Positions 9,962-20,892 of a stretch of DNA of 32,500 bases are shown piece by piece. The stretch comes from Chrysomallon squamiferum. Lineage: Eukaryota > Mollusca > Gastropoda > Neomphalida > Peltospiridae. The notes beneath the pieces are model-generated. The model saw only the letters and a list, made by a program, of their open reading frames with translations. It was not told where the DNA came from and searched no databases. The stretch lies in contig CM022670.1 of assembly GCA_012295275.1 (NCBI GenBank), positions 21,137,646 to 21,170,145 of the forward strand, in the 5' to 3' direction. Positions within the stretch are counted from its first letter, which is position 1. Every line of letters starts with the position of its first letter. The translations under genes were made by a program, and so were the position numbers.

Positions 9962-9967
9962 AATAAA
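9962..9967 (+). terminator. Distal polyadenylation signal candidate (AATAAA)
   Basis: AATAAA is followed 31-45 bases later by a T/GT-rich element (TTTTGTTTGTTGTGTC at about 9998-10013), the usual order of a vertebrate-style cleavage site. It lies about 110 bases before CpG density returns to normal, so it could mark the end of the CpG-poor transcription unit. Other AATAAA hexamers occur in this AT-rich DNA, for example near 6202 and 9499. Confidence 0.35.
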
Positions 9968-10080
9968 TTAAACAAGTGATTAATACATTTTCTTCAGTTT
10001 TGTTTGTTGTGTCAACAACAGGGAATCAGAAACAACAATGAAAACAGTTTCATAAAATATTTGTAATAGAGTATCCTCCC

Positions 10081-10803
10081 TTATCACCCTCGTAGCGACG
10101 CACTTTGGACCACTGGACGTTTTTGTTTCATCCAGCAAATTACAAATGTTTGGATCCTGGAAATAACTAAATAACTATTTAAAAGCATGAGATCTGAGAT
10201 AAAACCAAGTAGTAGCATTTCTAATTATTAAAATAGGCTTTATCTTCATTCGTAGAGTGATAAAAGTTCTATAGAACACGACGTTTTAAAAATACTTATT
10301 TTCTTTACGACAATTATTGGTCTACGATAACTTCACGAAATTACAACCAGTTTTGAAGGATGTGTCCATTCCTCTTGTGTATTTTTTTCCATTTCGATTT
10401 TTTATTAAAAAAATGTAAAAATATATTTTTTTAAAACGACCATTAGCTAACTATAATTTACCATTTTGTTGTTTTTAAATTTTAAAATCTTACTTGTCAA
10501 GTGGTTTTCATTATTTCTTTATTTGACAAACTAGTTTATTTTAAACAAAAGAAATGAACATTCGAGTTACGTGATTTGATTTCGAAATGACAGAAGCTTG
10601 CATTTTATAAATGTACGTTTCAACCGTTTTTCTTTTTATAAATAACAGAAATTACTTTCATCATACTATGAAGAATTTCGAATGACTTTCACATACAGAG
10701 GCACTAAAAAAAACGTAATTGTTATAAAAAAATATCAGATGAATGCTTCAGATTCAGTTTCAGATTTTAACATTAAAAGAAAAAAAATCATAATTATAAA
10801 GAA

Positions 10804-10866
<63 letters not shown>

Positions 10867-12537
10867 GAAAAGGAAAGGAAAATCAAATTTAAAAAAATAT
10901 ATATATATATATATTTTTCATTTTATTTTCATTCTTTGAAATTGCATTCCGCTTCCAAATCTCTCAACGTGTGGAATATAAACAGTTCATACTCTAGATG
11001 ACACCATTTATTACTCGGTAACACCATAAGATAACCACTCTTAATCAAATCAACACCAAGCACGAAAGAATATTATTTGAACTCGCATGGATCAAAACAG
11101 CTCTTGATCTGAACAGAATCAGCTTTACAGACAACATCGTGGAACAATCTAACAACCTGGAACAGTCTGTTAACTGCGGTTTATTTCAAATGCACTCTTT
11201 GCAGCTGTTTTTGACGTTGCCAGCAGGGTTGGCTTGCTTTTCACCACTCGTTTCCAGATCTGAATGACTCTGTGGTACAGACTTAATTGGCAATACGATT
11301 CCGAATGTTGCTGGCGATTTTGACTTTGTTCATTTAGAAATACTCCCAAGGCTGTCTGCGTCTTCCAAGAAACTTTATATTTTAACGGATTGTTTCAATA
11401 TTTTTGATTAAGCCAGACTAAACTAACCAATAATAATACTAAAAACAAGAAACAAACACCAACACTGCGTTCCAGGTACTAAGGTGAATCTAGAAAGACC
11501 GATGTTCTGACATTTTGTCGTCAGCTAAACCGTTACTGCTATATTAAATCATTACTATATATATAAATCCACAAAATTATTTAACAACAGCAAAAACAGA
11601 AATAAAAGAAAACACAACAACAAATTGTTCTTGAAATGCATCGATTTTCTTCAACATTTGTGAACGATGCTTTTATCTTTGTTGATATTCTTAGTTTTGT
11701 GTTCAGTGTTATTTCTGAATAACTTAATCATTTATTTTGGTGATGGTCACATACTTACACATACCTTCTAATTGTTTTTCTTTCTTTTTTCAAATGCACA
11801 ATTTCCTTTTCGTTTAAAATATTGTTATGGTAAGTTACACGCGCATTCGTTGTACAATGTCATTACATCTTCTGGCGAACGATCTTTTATGTTGTCTTTA
11901 TTTTTCTTTCTTCTTATAAAAATCGTGTCTGTATGATAGTTTCGTCTTATTGCTGATTTTAAACAAACCGTCTCATACTGTCATGGTAACCAGCTGTGTG
12001 TAGATCGCGTGTCCGGAAAAATCTATCAGAAAGTAAAATGGCCTTTGGCTAATATCCCTGAATAAAGACGACGGAAATGCAATTGTATGTTAAAGCCATT
12101 TCAACATCTAAATAGTGACTTTATTAAAAAAAAAAAAAAAAAAAAAATAGAAGAAGAAGAAAAATAAGAAAAATATACCGTTAATTATCAGAATAAAAAC
12201 TTGATTATCAAAGACTAACGCACGAAATACTTAGAGCGCCTGAAAGTCAAAGAAGGGAGGTAATTCAAATTAAACGATAAACAGTTCAATCGATGGTACA
12301 GAATGTTCAAGATTTGCTAATTATAATTATTAATGCATTAAAAGATTGTGACAGGAAAAGGGGACCTATGATTTGGTTTATAAACCTCTAATGAAATTTA
12401 TTAATAAGCTACCTACATAGAGGTTTCTAATGTAAAAGAACAATAACAAGGTATTATAAAGGTTTCTTGATAAATTACCGCCGGTTCGTACTACCTAATT
12501 CAGTTGATAATTTTAAGAAACTATTTTTAATTTAATT
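10081..12537. other. Non-coding DNA of ordinary CpG content, no gene recognised
   Basis: CG dinucleotides become common again at 10,090 (TCGTAGCGACGC). A (TAA)n tract at 10808-10855 generates a spurious Ile-rich frame. Two 18-base units beginning TGGAACA lie in tandem at 11140-11175. An X-box-like CATGGTAACC is at about 11981-11991, a poly(A) tract at 12124-12147, and a 9-bp inverted repeat AAACCTCTA/TAGAGGTTT at 12382-12390 and 12418-12426. No exon with convincing splice sites and composition was found. Confidence 0.6.
10808..10863. repeat. (AAT)n microsatellite
   Basis: About 15 AAT units followed by poly(A). Confidence 0.98.
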
Positions 12538-12717
12538 TTACACTGCATTATTGTTATTGTTGTTATTGCTGTTGTTGATGTTGTTGTTGTTGTTGTTATT
12601 ATTATTGTGAAAAAAGGTGTTACAGTTCGTATGAATATAGTATGAAATATATATTTTTTTTAAATTCTAATTTTAACGTGAATAATACATTAGCATATAA
12701 CTGTGTTTATAGTCGAA

Positions 12718-12752
<35 letters not shown>

Positions 12753-12755
12753 ATA
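12538..12755. repeat. (GTT)n/(ATT)n and (AATA)n microsatellites
   Basis: Interrupted GTT/ATT triplets occupy about 12548-12606, and a clean (AATA)n tetranucleotide run about 12714-12754. Confidence 0.95.
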
Positions 12756-13574
12756 TTTAATGATGAAGACGGTAAAAAGCTAGAAAGAAAGAAGGAAATG
12801 ATCACTATATTTCCCTTTCTCATAAAGTAAAGACAAACATAATATATGTGATTTTAGAAACGAAAATTTATCAAGTTATTAAAACTTGTTTATTTAAACA
12901 GATATACAAGCCATTGTCTGAAATACATCAGAGAATATCAGTAACCTCTGGCTTCGCTTGAATCTGAAACTTACAAATTGAACATTTTGGATAATCAAAG
13001 ATTATAGATACCTTAAGCGAAAGCTATTATTTTCATTTCAGTTAAATTTTAACCAATATAAAAGTTCTATCCTAAACTAAACTAAACTAAATAATTAATT
13101 AACATTTCATTATTACTGGAGTAGATGATATACAGACATTTATAAACGTATAAACATTTTTTTTTTTTATTCAACGACGCAATTTTTAATTTTCATTATG
13201 GGTCGTATTACATATGGTCAATGAGCACACAAATAACGACAGAAGAAATACACCTTCGCCATTCAATTAGCGGCAAGGAGTCTATTGTACGTACCTTCCC
13301 ACAGACATCTCATGCTCGGCTAACAAGTTAGCTACGACGCACTCCACAATATAAAGAACATTCCGCATTACTTGGATGTTAAAATAATTAGTGCCAAGCC
13401 AATTTAGCGACCAGGCTTGCCCTATAGCTTAATACGTTTATAACATTGTCTGTATAATTGGCTGCTTGAGAATTGTCGTACTTCTTTTTAAAGTAGTTAC
13501 AACTTATTAATGAAGTTGTTATCGACTCATCTGACTTACTTCTGTTAGGATGAAAAATTCTATTAATGGAAGGT

Positions 13575-13660
13575 CAAGACTTCGGCCTTCAGACTGGCAA
13601 GCATTGGATCGAATCCCAGAATTTCTCATTGGAGTTAACTTGAAAGCTGTAAGACCACTA
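13575..13660 (+). mobile_element. Possible tRNA-derived SINE relic
   Basis: GGATCGAATCCC at about 13605-13616 matches the RNA polymerase III B-box (GGTTCGANNCC), and the 30 bases before it (CTTCGGCCTTCAG, then GACTGGCAAGCA) resemble an anticodon and variable arm. The T stem is only partly paired and no convincing A-box was found, so this is not a functional tRNA gene. A second B-box-like GGGTTCAAACC occurs at about 13828 without tRNA context. Confidence 0.25.
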
Positions 13661-13992
13661 CACACTTTCTTCTTGAACTAATTCTCTAACATACTAACAC
13701 AATCTTGCACTGATAACAAAGGCTTTTGGTTTGTGTGTCTAAAACAGTTGTATTTAAACATTCAAAAGATATAAGCATTTCTCGGATTAAGGATTTACTT
13801 ATTCAGTTATTAGGAGGTGAATTATTGACTGAACGGGTTCAAACCATCCAGATATCTTTCCTTTTCTCCATCTTCTTAAAATTAATTTTTATCTTTAAAT
13901 CATTAAGAAAATCAATAGCATTAAGATAAAAAACATAAAGATAGACTAGACTGGAAATGAATGGTACAACACTAAACTAAAACAGAATAGAA

Positions 13993-14050
13993 TTAACTAA
14001 ACTAAACTAAACTAAACTAAACTAAACTAAACTAAACTAATCTAAACTAA
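13993..14050. repeat. (CTAAA)n pentanucleotide satellite
   Basis: About ten CTAAA units with one CTAAT variant at the end. A four-unit run of the same pentamer occurs at about 13073-13092, 0.9 kb to the left. Confidence 0.97.
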
Positions 14051-14664
14051 TTAAACTCGAATAGACTAAACTAACACATAAAATAAACAAATACACAAAT
14101 CTTTAGAAAGACTTATAAAATGCATTTCCTACTTGCAAATGAATTACCATTGACTTTAAATTTTTTGAATGCCTATTTTCTCAGGAGTAATATGAGAAAG
14201 CAATTCATTACAAACATCGCTCGATTATCAAAATTAATGGCCAACTCCTTATGTAAATATCTACTCGGAGCTGTTTATTTGAATTATGTACACAAAAGAA
14301 AAAAGTCACAAATCATTTAGATTTGTCGTAGACAACAAAAACATCCATCAACATTTGAGATTAACGTGCTGAAGTTATTTTTCCCAAACATCCTCGTCTG
14401 ATGCCAAGTTTAACGTTAATAGGAAATCTTGCATTCAAACATGAAGCACAAATCTGTCTTTGTCAAACGGTAGCAGACGGTATTTGTGTGTTTGTTCATA
14501 TTTCACTATAATTAACTTTGTCGATTACCCCACCTGATTCTGCAGCCGTCGCCGCAGTCTGGGCGAATGTGTTTCTTTGCGACCATTACCATATTCTCCT
14601 TTTAAAAACTGAATAGACCATGACACTTAATCAATGATAATGTCTTGCTATATTTCACTATTTG

Positions 14665-14695
<31 letters not shown>
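14665..14695. repeat. Poly(A) tract, 31 bases
   Basis: An uninterrupted A run with no recognisable retroposed gene upstream. Confidence 0.98.
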
Positions 14696-14697
<2 letters not shown>

Positions 14698-16457
14698 ACT
14701 TTAAAACAGACCACTTAAGAAACATTTTATGTCACTATCGGCAACCATCGGGGTCGTTATTTTGTCCATGTTTCAAATCTAACTCTTCACGATTGATGGA
14801 GAGGCATTTTTTCCTTTGTTTTGTTTTGTCTACAACATTATTAATGTAATTGCCCCCAGCGATATATCAAAGAGAACGAAAAGAAGTATGGTTTTAAAGA
14901 ACCTTTTAATAATAATTACCTTAGAACGAAACACAAATAAAACCGCTTTATTGGTTCTTATAGTCAAACGTTAGTATGAAAGCCAAGAGGAAATTAATAA
15001 GGCTTTTGCTTCAAAACGATTAAATGGGAACGCTCATAAGACTTGGAATTTCAGTTTATTGTGATTGCTGTTTCTGTTGCTGTTGTTATTTTCCTTTCTG
15101 TTTATCTAAAGGTTCAGAAGTTAATAGTCGGTAATTATCTGCTGAGCTCGATGATTGACAGGATCTTTTCTCCGCAACGAACAAAATGGGTCATATCCAG
15201 TTCCAGTCAGTGCCGCAGACTATTTTATCGAGATTTTCTTTGTGGAAATGCATATGAAAAGATACCTCACCACTAACCTATAGCAGCACTAGGGCTATGT
15301 TATTTACAGTCTGTTGCATAATCACAACAACAACAACAACAACAACAAAAATAATAATAATAAAATGTTTTATATATTTATGAATATATACGTATAGGTT
15401 TAGGCGACATTAAAGTAATAATCATTATTTTATTTATTTTTAGTTTTACGCTAAAAACTTCTCAGATAACAGCAGCTCTCTGAAACAAGTTCAATGTGTC
15501 GTGTATTGCGTACACCATAAATCCAAGGCGTCAGCTGTAGAAAACGTTTCCAAGGATACAACGCAGGGGAAAAAATAAAACTCTGTAAGGAATTATTTAT
15601 AGATCATCCAGATATCTAAAACGTCAACTGATACAGATGTCTAAGACCTCAGTCACAGGTGGACTGCTACAGACATCAGTTACAAAAGAACTGTTTAAGG
15701 CATCGGCTGTATAGGAATATAGGAATACTTTTGTCCTCAAAGAAAGCTGCTGAGCTCATCTTGAACTCAACTATTGTCGTTTCTCTGATGCGAGCGGGCT
15801 GCTTTGAATATAATCCTCTTCAATGCATTCTCCTGGTTACTCTTGTTCCACACAGTGCCATCATAATTAGTTTATTTACAATAACCATGGTATTTGCTGT
15901 CCTGTATATGAGAAGGTGCCTATCTCTTATTGCTTGCTAATCGATCAGCGAAGTGGCAACACTGGATGTCATCTCTCGTGCGCTGACTGAAATGTAGGTG
16001 ACCGCTAATAACGGTTAATAATATAATGTGTTGAGACGTCACTAAAGATTCATTTTGTTCATTTATTAGTTATCTGTTTGCACCTTGTTATTATTATCAA
16101 CGTTAATTTCCAGCCCATTCCCGGCAATCACAGTACAATTAGGAGAGAATTCGCGACACTGATGAAATGAGTGTCAGCGCTGCAGAAAACGTGCCACAAA
16201 ATTAAGCACACGTCGTTATATCAACGAGCGCAAATGACTCAGATTGGATATGATGAAGTCAAATTAGAAACGAGTTGAAGCGGGTCAGGAAGACACCGGT
16301 TAACTCGAACATTATTCGCGGCCCAGGAGCGGCTGGCGGATATTGGACACTTAAACTGACTGCCGAGAACTCACGTAGGTAGATGTGTGTCAGAAAACGC
16401 GTGTTTAGCTTACATACCAATCGTGCGCTAAATTTGATAGGTTAAACTGAAAATGAG
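14696..16457. other. Non-coding DNA with several unrecognised short open frames
   Basis: Two frames have normal amino acid composition but no family I recognise. One at 15046-15276 has a hydrophobic N-terminal segment (IVIAVSVAVVIFLSVYL). The other at 15659-15940 has two hydrophobic segments; it overlaps the degenerate tandem repeat and has no early ATG in a good context. I do not call either as a gene. (AAC)n/(AAT)n lies at 15328-15364. The block 16150-16400 is CpG-rich and carries an AP-1-type ATGACTCA at about 16234-16241, followed by ATTGG. Confidence 0.5.
15520..15720 (+). repeat. Degenerate minisatellite-like repeats
   Basis: Related words recur: AAGGCGTCAGCTGTAGAA near 15522, TAAAACGTCAACTGATACAG near 15617, TAAGACCTCAGTCACAG near 15641, ACAGACATCAGTTAC near 15668 and TAAGGCATCGGCTGTATA near 15698. 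A shared core is roughly TAARRCRTCARCTG. Spacing is irregular (about 25-95 bases), so it is a decayed tandem array or several related fragments. Confidence 0.4.
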
Positions 16458-16483
16458 TTAATAATAATAATAATAATAATGAC
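16458..16483. repeat. (AAT)n microsatellite
   Basis: A short triplet run that passes into AAC and GATGAT-type repeats to the right. Confidence 0.95.
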
Positions 16484-16540
16484 AACATACAACAACAACA
16501 ATAATGATGATGGTGAAGTCGACGTTGATGATGATAATTA

Positions 16541-16602
16541 TGATAAACTACGATCATAATGATGAAATCCTTGACGATGATAAACTACGATCATAACGAT
16601 GA
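16541..16602 (+). repeat. 25-bp direct repeat, 37-bp period
   Basis: TGATAAACTACGATCATAA followed by T/C then GATGA occurs at 16541-16565 and 16578-16602 with 24 of 25 positions identical. It sits inside GATGAT-rich DNA, but the ACTACGATCATAA core is not simple sequence, so it reflects a recent local duplication. Confidence 0.85.
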
Positions 16603-16825
16603 TAATGATAATAAAAAGAATGATCATAATTCACAAACAGGCGTTATTTGCTTTAAGAAATCAAATAATTAATTAAATAAAAATATCCCGCCCAAAACAC
16701 CAAACAAATACTCAATAAACAAATAAAAAAAAATAATAAATAAAAATAAAAATAATAAAACAAATAAAACAACAATCAAACAATAAATCTGTAAACAAAA
16801 CACCATCATTTGTAAAAACGCCCCC

Positions 16826-16880
16826 AAAAAAAAAAAAAAAAAGAAATAAAAAAAAAAAAAAGAAAAGAAATAAATAAAAG

Positions 16881-16918
<38 letters not shown>

Positions 16919-16925
16919 AAGAATA
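16826..16925. repeat. A-rich block with long poly(A)
   Basis: Several A runs broken by G and T over about 100 bases, preceded from about 16,680 by CAAA/TAAA-rich DNA. The reverse strand reads as a spurious Phe-rich frame. Confidence 0.95.
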
Positions 16926-17960
16926 ATAGTAATAATAATGTATTTGTATCGAGTATAGAGTTTCAAACAATCTCTGATTAAGTGTGTAATTTTTATTTTA
17001 AATTTAGAAATGAGTATGCACTAATACATTATAAATGATATGCTATCCTAATGTTTATGCTGTAATCATTATCTTCATATCGGCTAACATTATTATTATT
17101 ATTATTATTATTATGCTGCTGATGATAATTATCATGATGTTGTTCTGAAAATATAATAGCTAACTATTAATCATGGAAACCATAAAAAGTTCTTTATGCT
17201 TACAATAATTACAAATTTCGTTCAGAGAAAAGCATGGGTTTCCAATTTATTTTCTTCACGTCTCCGAAACGTTCATCAAACAATAGATATAACCTCACTA
17301 ATCAAATAATCTGCTCGACCATCAGCTGCTTTCATTGCTTCTGTCAGTTTCATATCTCTAATCGGCTTATATGATATTACATTATTACTTTCTTTTCACG
17401 TGTAAAACTGTTTACCCTGTCCGTAATCATAATCTGTTTATGCTAATTTCACTTGGTCGCACGTGAACTAGTAACAACAACAGACGGTAATCGAGACATA
17501 CGCAAGTGCAAAGAAGAAGAAAAAAAAGAAAAAAAAAGAAAAAAGAAGGAAAATCTTTTCAATATTTTGCAATCACAATAAATCGATGTTCGGTCAGAAA
17601 TTTAGGTATTTTATTGGATTATAGGCGACTTTGTTAACGGTTATTGCTGTTCCAGGTTAGCAGATTGACAAACGGCAGTGAAGCGGCAGTAACAAGTGCA
17701 TTATTGAATGTCAAGGTCATTCGCCTCAGTTTAAATATCACATTAAATAATTCCATCGAAACTCATAAAAGCTCTAGCTTTGTGATCTACGTTATTAGAT
17801 TATACGTAATTTCAAAAGACGTATTGTCAGCCACGAATGTATTTATCTACTTAAATTGTTTAGATGACTGAGCATTTCTAGCGTGATGCATTCCAGTGTA
17901 ACTTGATGCTATTTTAATGGCTGGTGCAGCTATTATTATTTCAATTTCTCATGTCATTAC
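16926..17960. other. Non-coding DNA, no gene recognised
   Basis: Contains (ATT)n at 17089-17114 and an AAG/A-rich run at 17510-17550. A plus-strand frame at 17644-17871 follows a plausible CCAG and has ordinary composition, but I recognise no domain and its start is not an ATG; I do not call it. Confidence 0.5.
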
Positions 17961-17974
17961 TATTACTACTCCTT

Positions 17975-18012
<38 letters not shown>
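17961..18012. repeat. (CTA)n microsatellite
   Basis: About 15 ACT/CTA units with one CCTT interruption. It opens long low-complexity frames (Thr, Leu or Ser runs) on both strands that are not genes. Confidence 0.97.
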
Positions 18013-18013
<1 letters not shown>

Positions 18014-18207
18014 CTGCGGCTATTGCTACTGTTGGTAATCTTGTTATTACCGCTACCACCAACAACACCATTAATGCTTCCACTAATACAATCACATCCA
18101 TTACCATTTACCACGACTGCTCTTTTAATATCTTCGCCATTACTAATGTTAACAGTTACATTACTGCGGAACTTATATTGCATATTTTGTAACAATACAA
18201 TTTTATC

Positions 18208-18248
18208 ACATTCAATTTCTATACTGAATAATTATAGAAACTGAATGT
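18208..18248 (-). other. Short hairpin, 16-bp stem and 9-base loop
   Basis: CATTCAATTTCTATA at 18209-18223 pairs with TATAGAAACTGAATG at 18233-18247, extended by an outer A-T pair. The single imperfect pair is A-C on plus-strand RNA but G-U on minus-strand RNA, so a minus-strand transcript would fold better. A (TA)n run follows at 18250. It could be a transposon relic, a palindrome at the end of an AT tract, or chance. Confidence 0.5.
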
Positions 18249-18751
18249 AATATATATATATATATATAAATTTAACTTTTAATCTGAAAAACTGTAAAAA
18301 ATTCTACGTTGTTCCATTACACAAAAATATGTGTGTACAATACTGTTACATTCTCCAAAAGCAAAATACCTTTCCATTCTTATTACCAAATGCTGAAAAC
18401 TCGCACCTTCACGACATATGTACTGTAATTACTGATGGCTCTAATTTCATAAGATGTAGTGTCGAGGACAAATGTGATGAACCACTAATTTCGTTTTAAA
18501 ACATTATCCCATATCATTTGCACTTTTATAAATCGCGTCTGCTGCTGTAAACAGGTTCACGTCTGCTACGACAAGAAACACGTGACGCAGATGTTGAACA
18601 CAAATTGATTTAAAAAAAAAAAATGTGAAATTGAAATGAACATTGGACATATTGCTACAATAGGCGGTCAGTGCAAGAAATAAGTGGTATTATTATTATT
18701 ATTTTAAACCGTTACTCTTAAATCCAAAATAATGTGTTGAAGGTTATCTGT

Positions 18752-18792
<41 letters not shown>

Positions 18793-19894
18793 ATTAAATA
18801 ACAAAACAAAATAAAATAAAATTCAAATAAATAAAATAAAATAAAATAAAATAAAAAAATAAAATAAAATGAAAAATTTCTTATTTGAATGTAACAAAAC
18901 ACTGTTAAATTTCACTTGTTGCTAATCTCCGAAATGCAAAGAGTTATTTTTTCGAAAACAGCAATTCCTGGTTACAAAGAAAATGAATAAATTGGAAAAA
19001 AATAAAATAAATGAGATAAATTGGAAAAAAAAAAAGAGATTAAAATAGATTGAAAATAAAACATCGTAAAATCAGATTACGTGTAGATTTTAAACAGTCG
19101 ATATTTCCTAATTCTCTTATACTTCATCAACTTTCATGACCTTTTTTTTTTTTTTTAAGATAAAATAGCAAATGAGAAACTATACCTTGAATAAAACATG
19201 TATGTATGGATGTATATTTGTATATATGTATGTAATTAGGTAAGTACGTAGGTATGTATAATCTGTTTATCTGCATGTATGTTGAACTTTACTCTTTATT
19301 TTTTTAACACTTTCGTAAAATCGGTTAAAAGTGGACTACTGTATCTTCATCATGCTTATTTTTGTTACCTAGCCTACGACTGATTAAGACAGTTTCATTA
19401 CACAAACCATTTATTGGAAGACTTGTCTAATTTTGTTGTCATTAGTTCAATAGAAAAAAGAAAAGAAAAAGTAACACCCCCCCCAAACACACAGCAGAAA
19501 AACAAACAGCATAAAAAAAAACCCGACAAAGAAACAAGAAAACAACAAAAAACACACTCTAATCATTTGTGAATTAGATGCCAGAGTTATTATAGATATA
19601 ACTGTATTTTCTACTCGTGTCCTTTGTATAAAGGTATTTGATATATAATTTAAATGCACGAACATTAAGAAGTATGAAATTATTTCTTCAACTTTAAACT
19701 GATTATGTTTATAAAAGATAACAATTAGGATTTAGTTCCTTGCAACCTGTAATGTGCTTATAAAACGTTCGAGCTTTCTCTTCTAAATTTTACTTTTAAC
19801 GTAGCATTAATTAATATTTTATTAATTCTAATAAAAAAATTGTTTATGTATTTATGTATGTTTTATAGATTTTATTATTATACAAGATTTTAAT
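18249..19894. other. Non-coding DNA with A-rich tetra/pentanucleotide repeats
   Basis: (TA)n lies at 18250-18268. (AAAT)n with (AAAAT)n variants spans about 18756-18870. Tandem near-copies of ATTGGAAAAAAA appear near 18990 and 19020. (TGTA)-rich DNA occupies about 19198-19260, and a C8 run with A-rich DNA lies near 19478. No gene was recognised on either strand. Confidence 0.6.
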
Positions 19895-20605
19895 GGGATA
19901 AGAATCTGTACGAGCAGGCTTGTAAGAAACCAAATTTGTGTGCTTTAGATTGAAAATACGCATCAGAAAAATTAGATTTTGTATTAATATGTAATAAAAA
20001 TAACAAAACATAGTCAACAACCAAACAAACAAAGGAAACCAACCAAACATACACCTAAAAAAAAAAAAATAAAAAAAATAAATAAATAAATAAAAATAAA
20101 TTTAAAAATAAAAAACCCATAAAAAACCAAAAAGCAAAACAAGAACAAAAAAATGAATTATTAAATAAACCACAAAACAAAAATACCAAACAAATACTCC
20201 CACCACCAAGTAACAGTAAACAAATAAAAACAGAACAAAAAAAAAAAAAAAAAACAACAACAACAAAAAAAAACCACCCTCATAACAACGTAACAACAAC
20301 AAACCTGCTTAATTATTCTAGAAAGATGTATGTTGTTTAAACAAATGGATATGCAGGGTTGTATCCAACGACAGTGCCAGCTAAAAACGAGGTTAGCAAC
20401 GACAATTTACCTTGTTTTTCAGACATTTGTCTCCCAACTAATTACGTATTTGCCAAGTTCTGTTACGTTTCGTTAAGGTGTGATGAATAATTAATATTTG
20501 TGTTCTTCAGTTACATGTCGTATATTCTGCAACAGTCAATGAAGTCAAACAGAAAGGTATAAATATTTCACACTTTGAAAATAGATGTGCAGGTGCAAAT
20601 CCACT
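19895..20605 (+). repeat. Copy A of a diverged tandem duplication
   Basis: Landmarks shared in order with copy B: GGGAYAAG..TCTGT at 19895, an ..AAATYAGATTT word near 19972, an A-rich core containing AAAACCCAT at 20111, AAACAAATGGATATG near 20339, ACATTTGTCTC.CAACTAATTAC near 20422, GTTCTGTTAC near 20457, CAACAGTCAATGAA near 20530 and GATGTGCAGGTGCAAATCC near 20583. No coding frame is conserved between the copies. Confidence 0.7.
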
Positions 20606-20837
20606 CTGGTTTAAATCGACTTTAAAAGCTGTTCACGCTTTTTGAAAAAGAGCCTATCCGTACATAAAAGATGTTACATCTCTTTATAATAATGGATTAG
20701 CGTCTGAAATAATCTATGTTGATATAAATTAGAAATTATAAAGTTCTTTCCAATACCAATTACAGAAATATAAATAAAATCATGATCAGCAGCAATACAT
20801 GTAAAGATGAAATTTAAACAACACACACACCCACATC

Positions 20838-20892
20838 CACATATTTTTTAGTGGGGACAACAACACACACACATATTTTTTAGTGGGGACAA
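20838..20892 (+). repeat. 23-bp perfect direct repeat, 32-bp period
   Basis: The 23-base unit begins CACATATTTTTTAGTGG and ends GGACAA. It occurs at 20838-20860 and 20870-20892, separated by nine bases of AC-rich sequence. It lies at the left junction of copy B of the large duplication. Confidence 0.95.

Larger units (their letters stand above)
5587..10080 (+). other. CpG-depleted non-coding DNA downstream of the ASB-like gene; possible long 3' region
   Basis: No open frame here reads like a protein; the listed-length frames are translated (ATT)n, (CA)n or T-rich DNA. I counted 7 CG dinucleotides in about 4.5 kb, against several per 100 bases just to the right of 10,080. The plus strand is T-rich. 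Early polyadenylation candidates are ATTAAA at 5610-5615 and 5622-5627. A distal one is AATAAA at 9962-9967. The stretch may be a long 3' UTR, a transcribed methylated flank, or old methylated DNA; sequence alone cannot tell. Confidence 0.6.

Noticed and set aside
12382-12426. Inverted repeat AAACCTCTA/TAGAGGTTT as a transposon
   Set aside because: Arms of nine bases with a 27-base loop are within chance for AT-rich DNA, and no flanking duplication is seen.
13600-13620. Functional tRNA gene
   Set aside because: Only a B-box-like word is present; the T stem is mispaired and there is no acceptor stem or clear A-box.
15659-15940. 93-codon frame with two hydrophobic segments
   Set aside because: It overlaps degenerate repeats, lacks a credible start codon and matches nothing I recognise.
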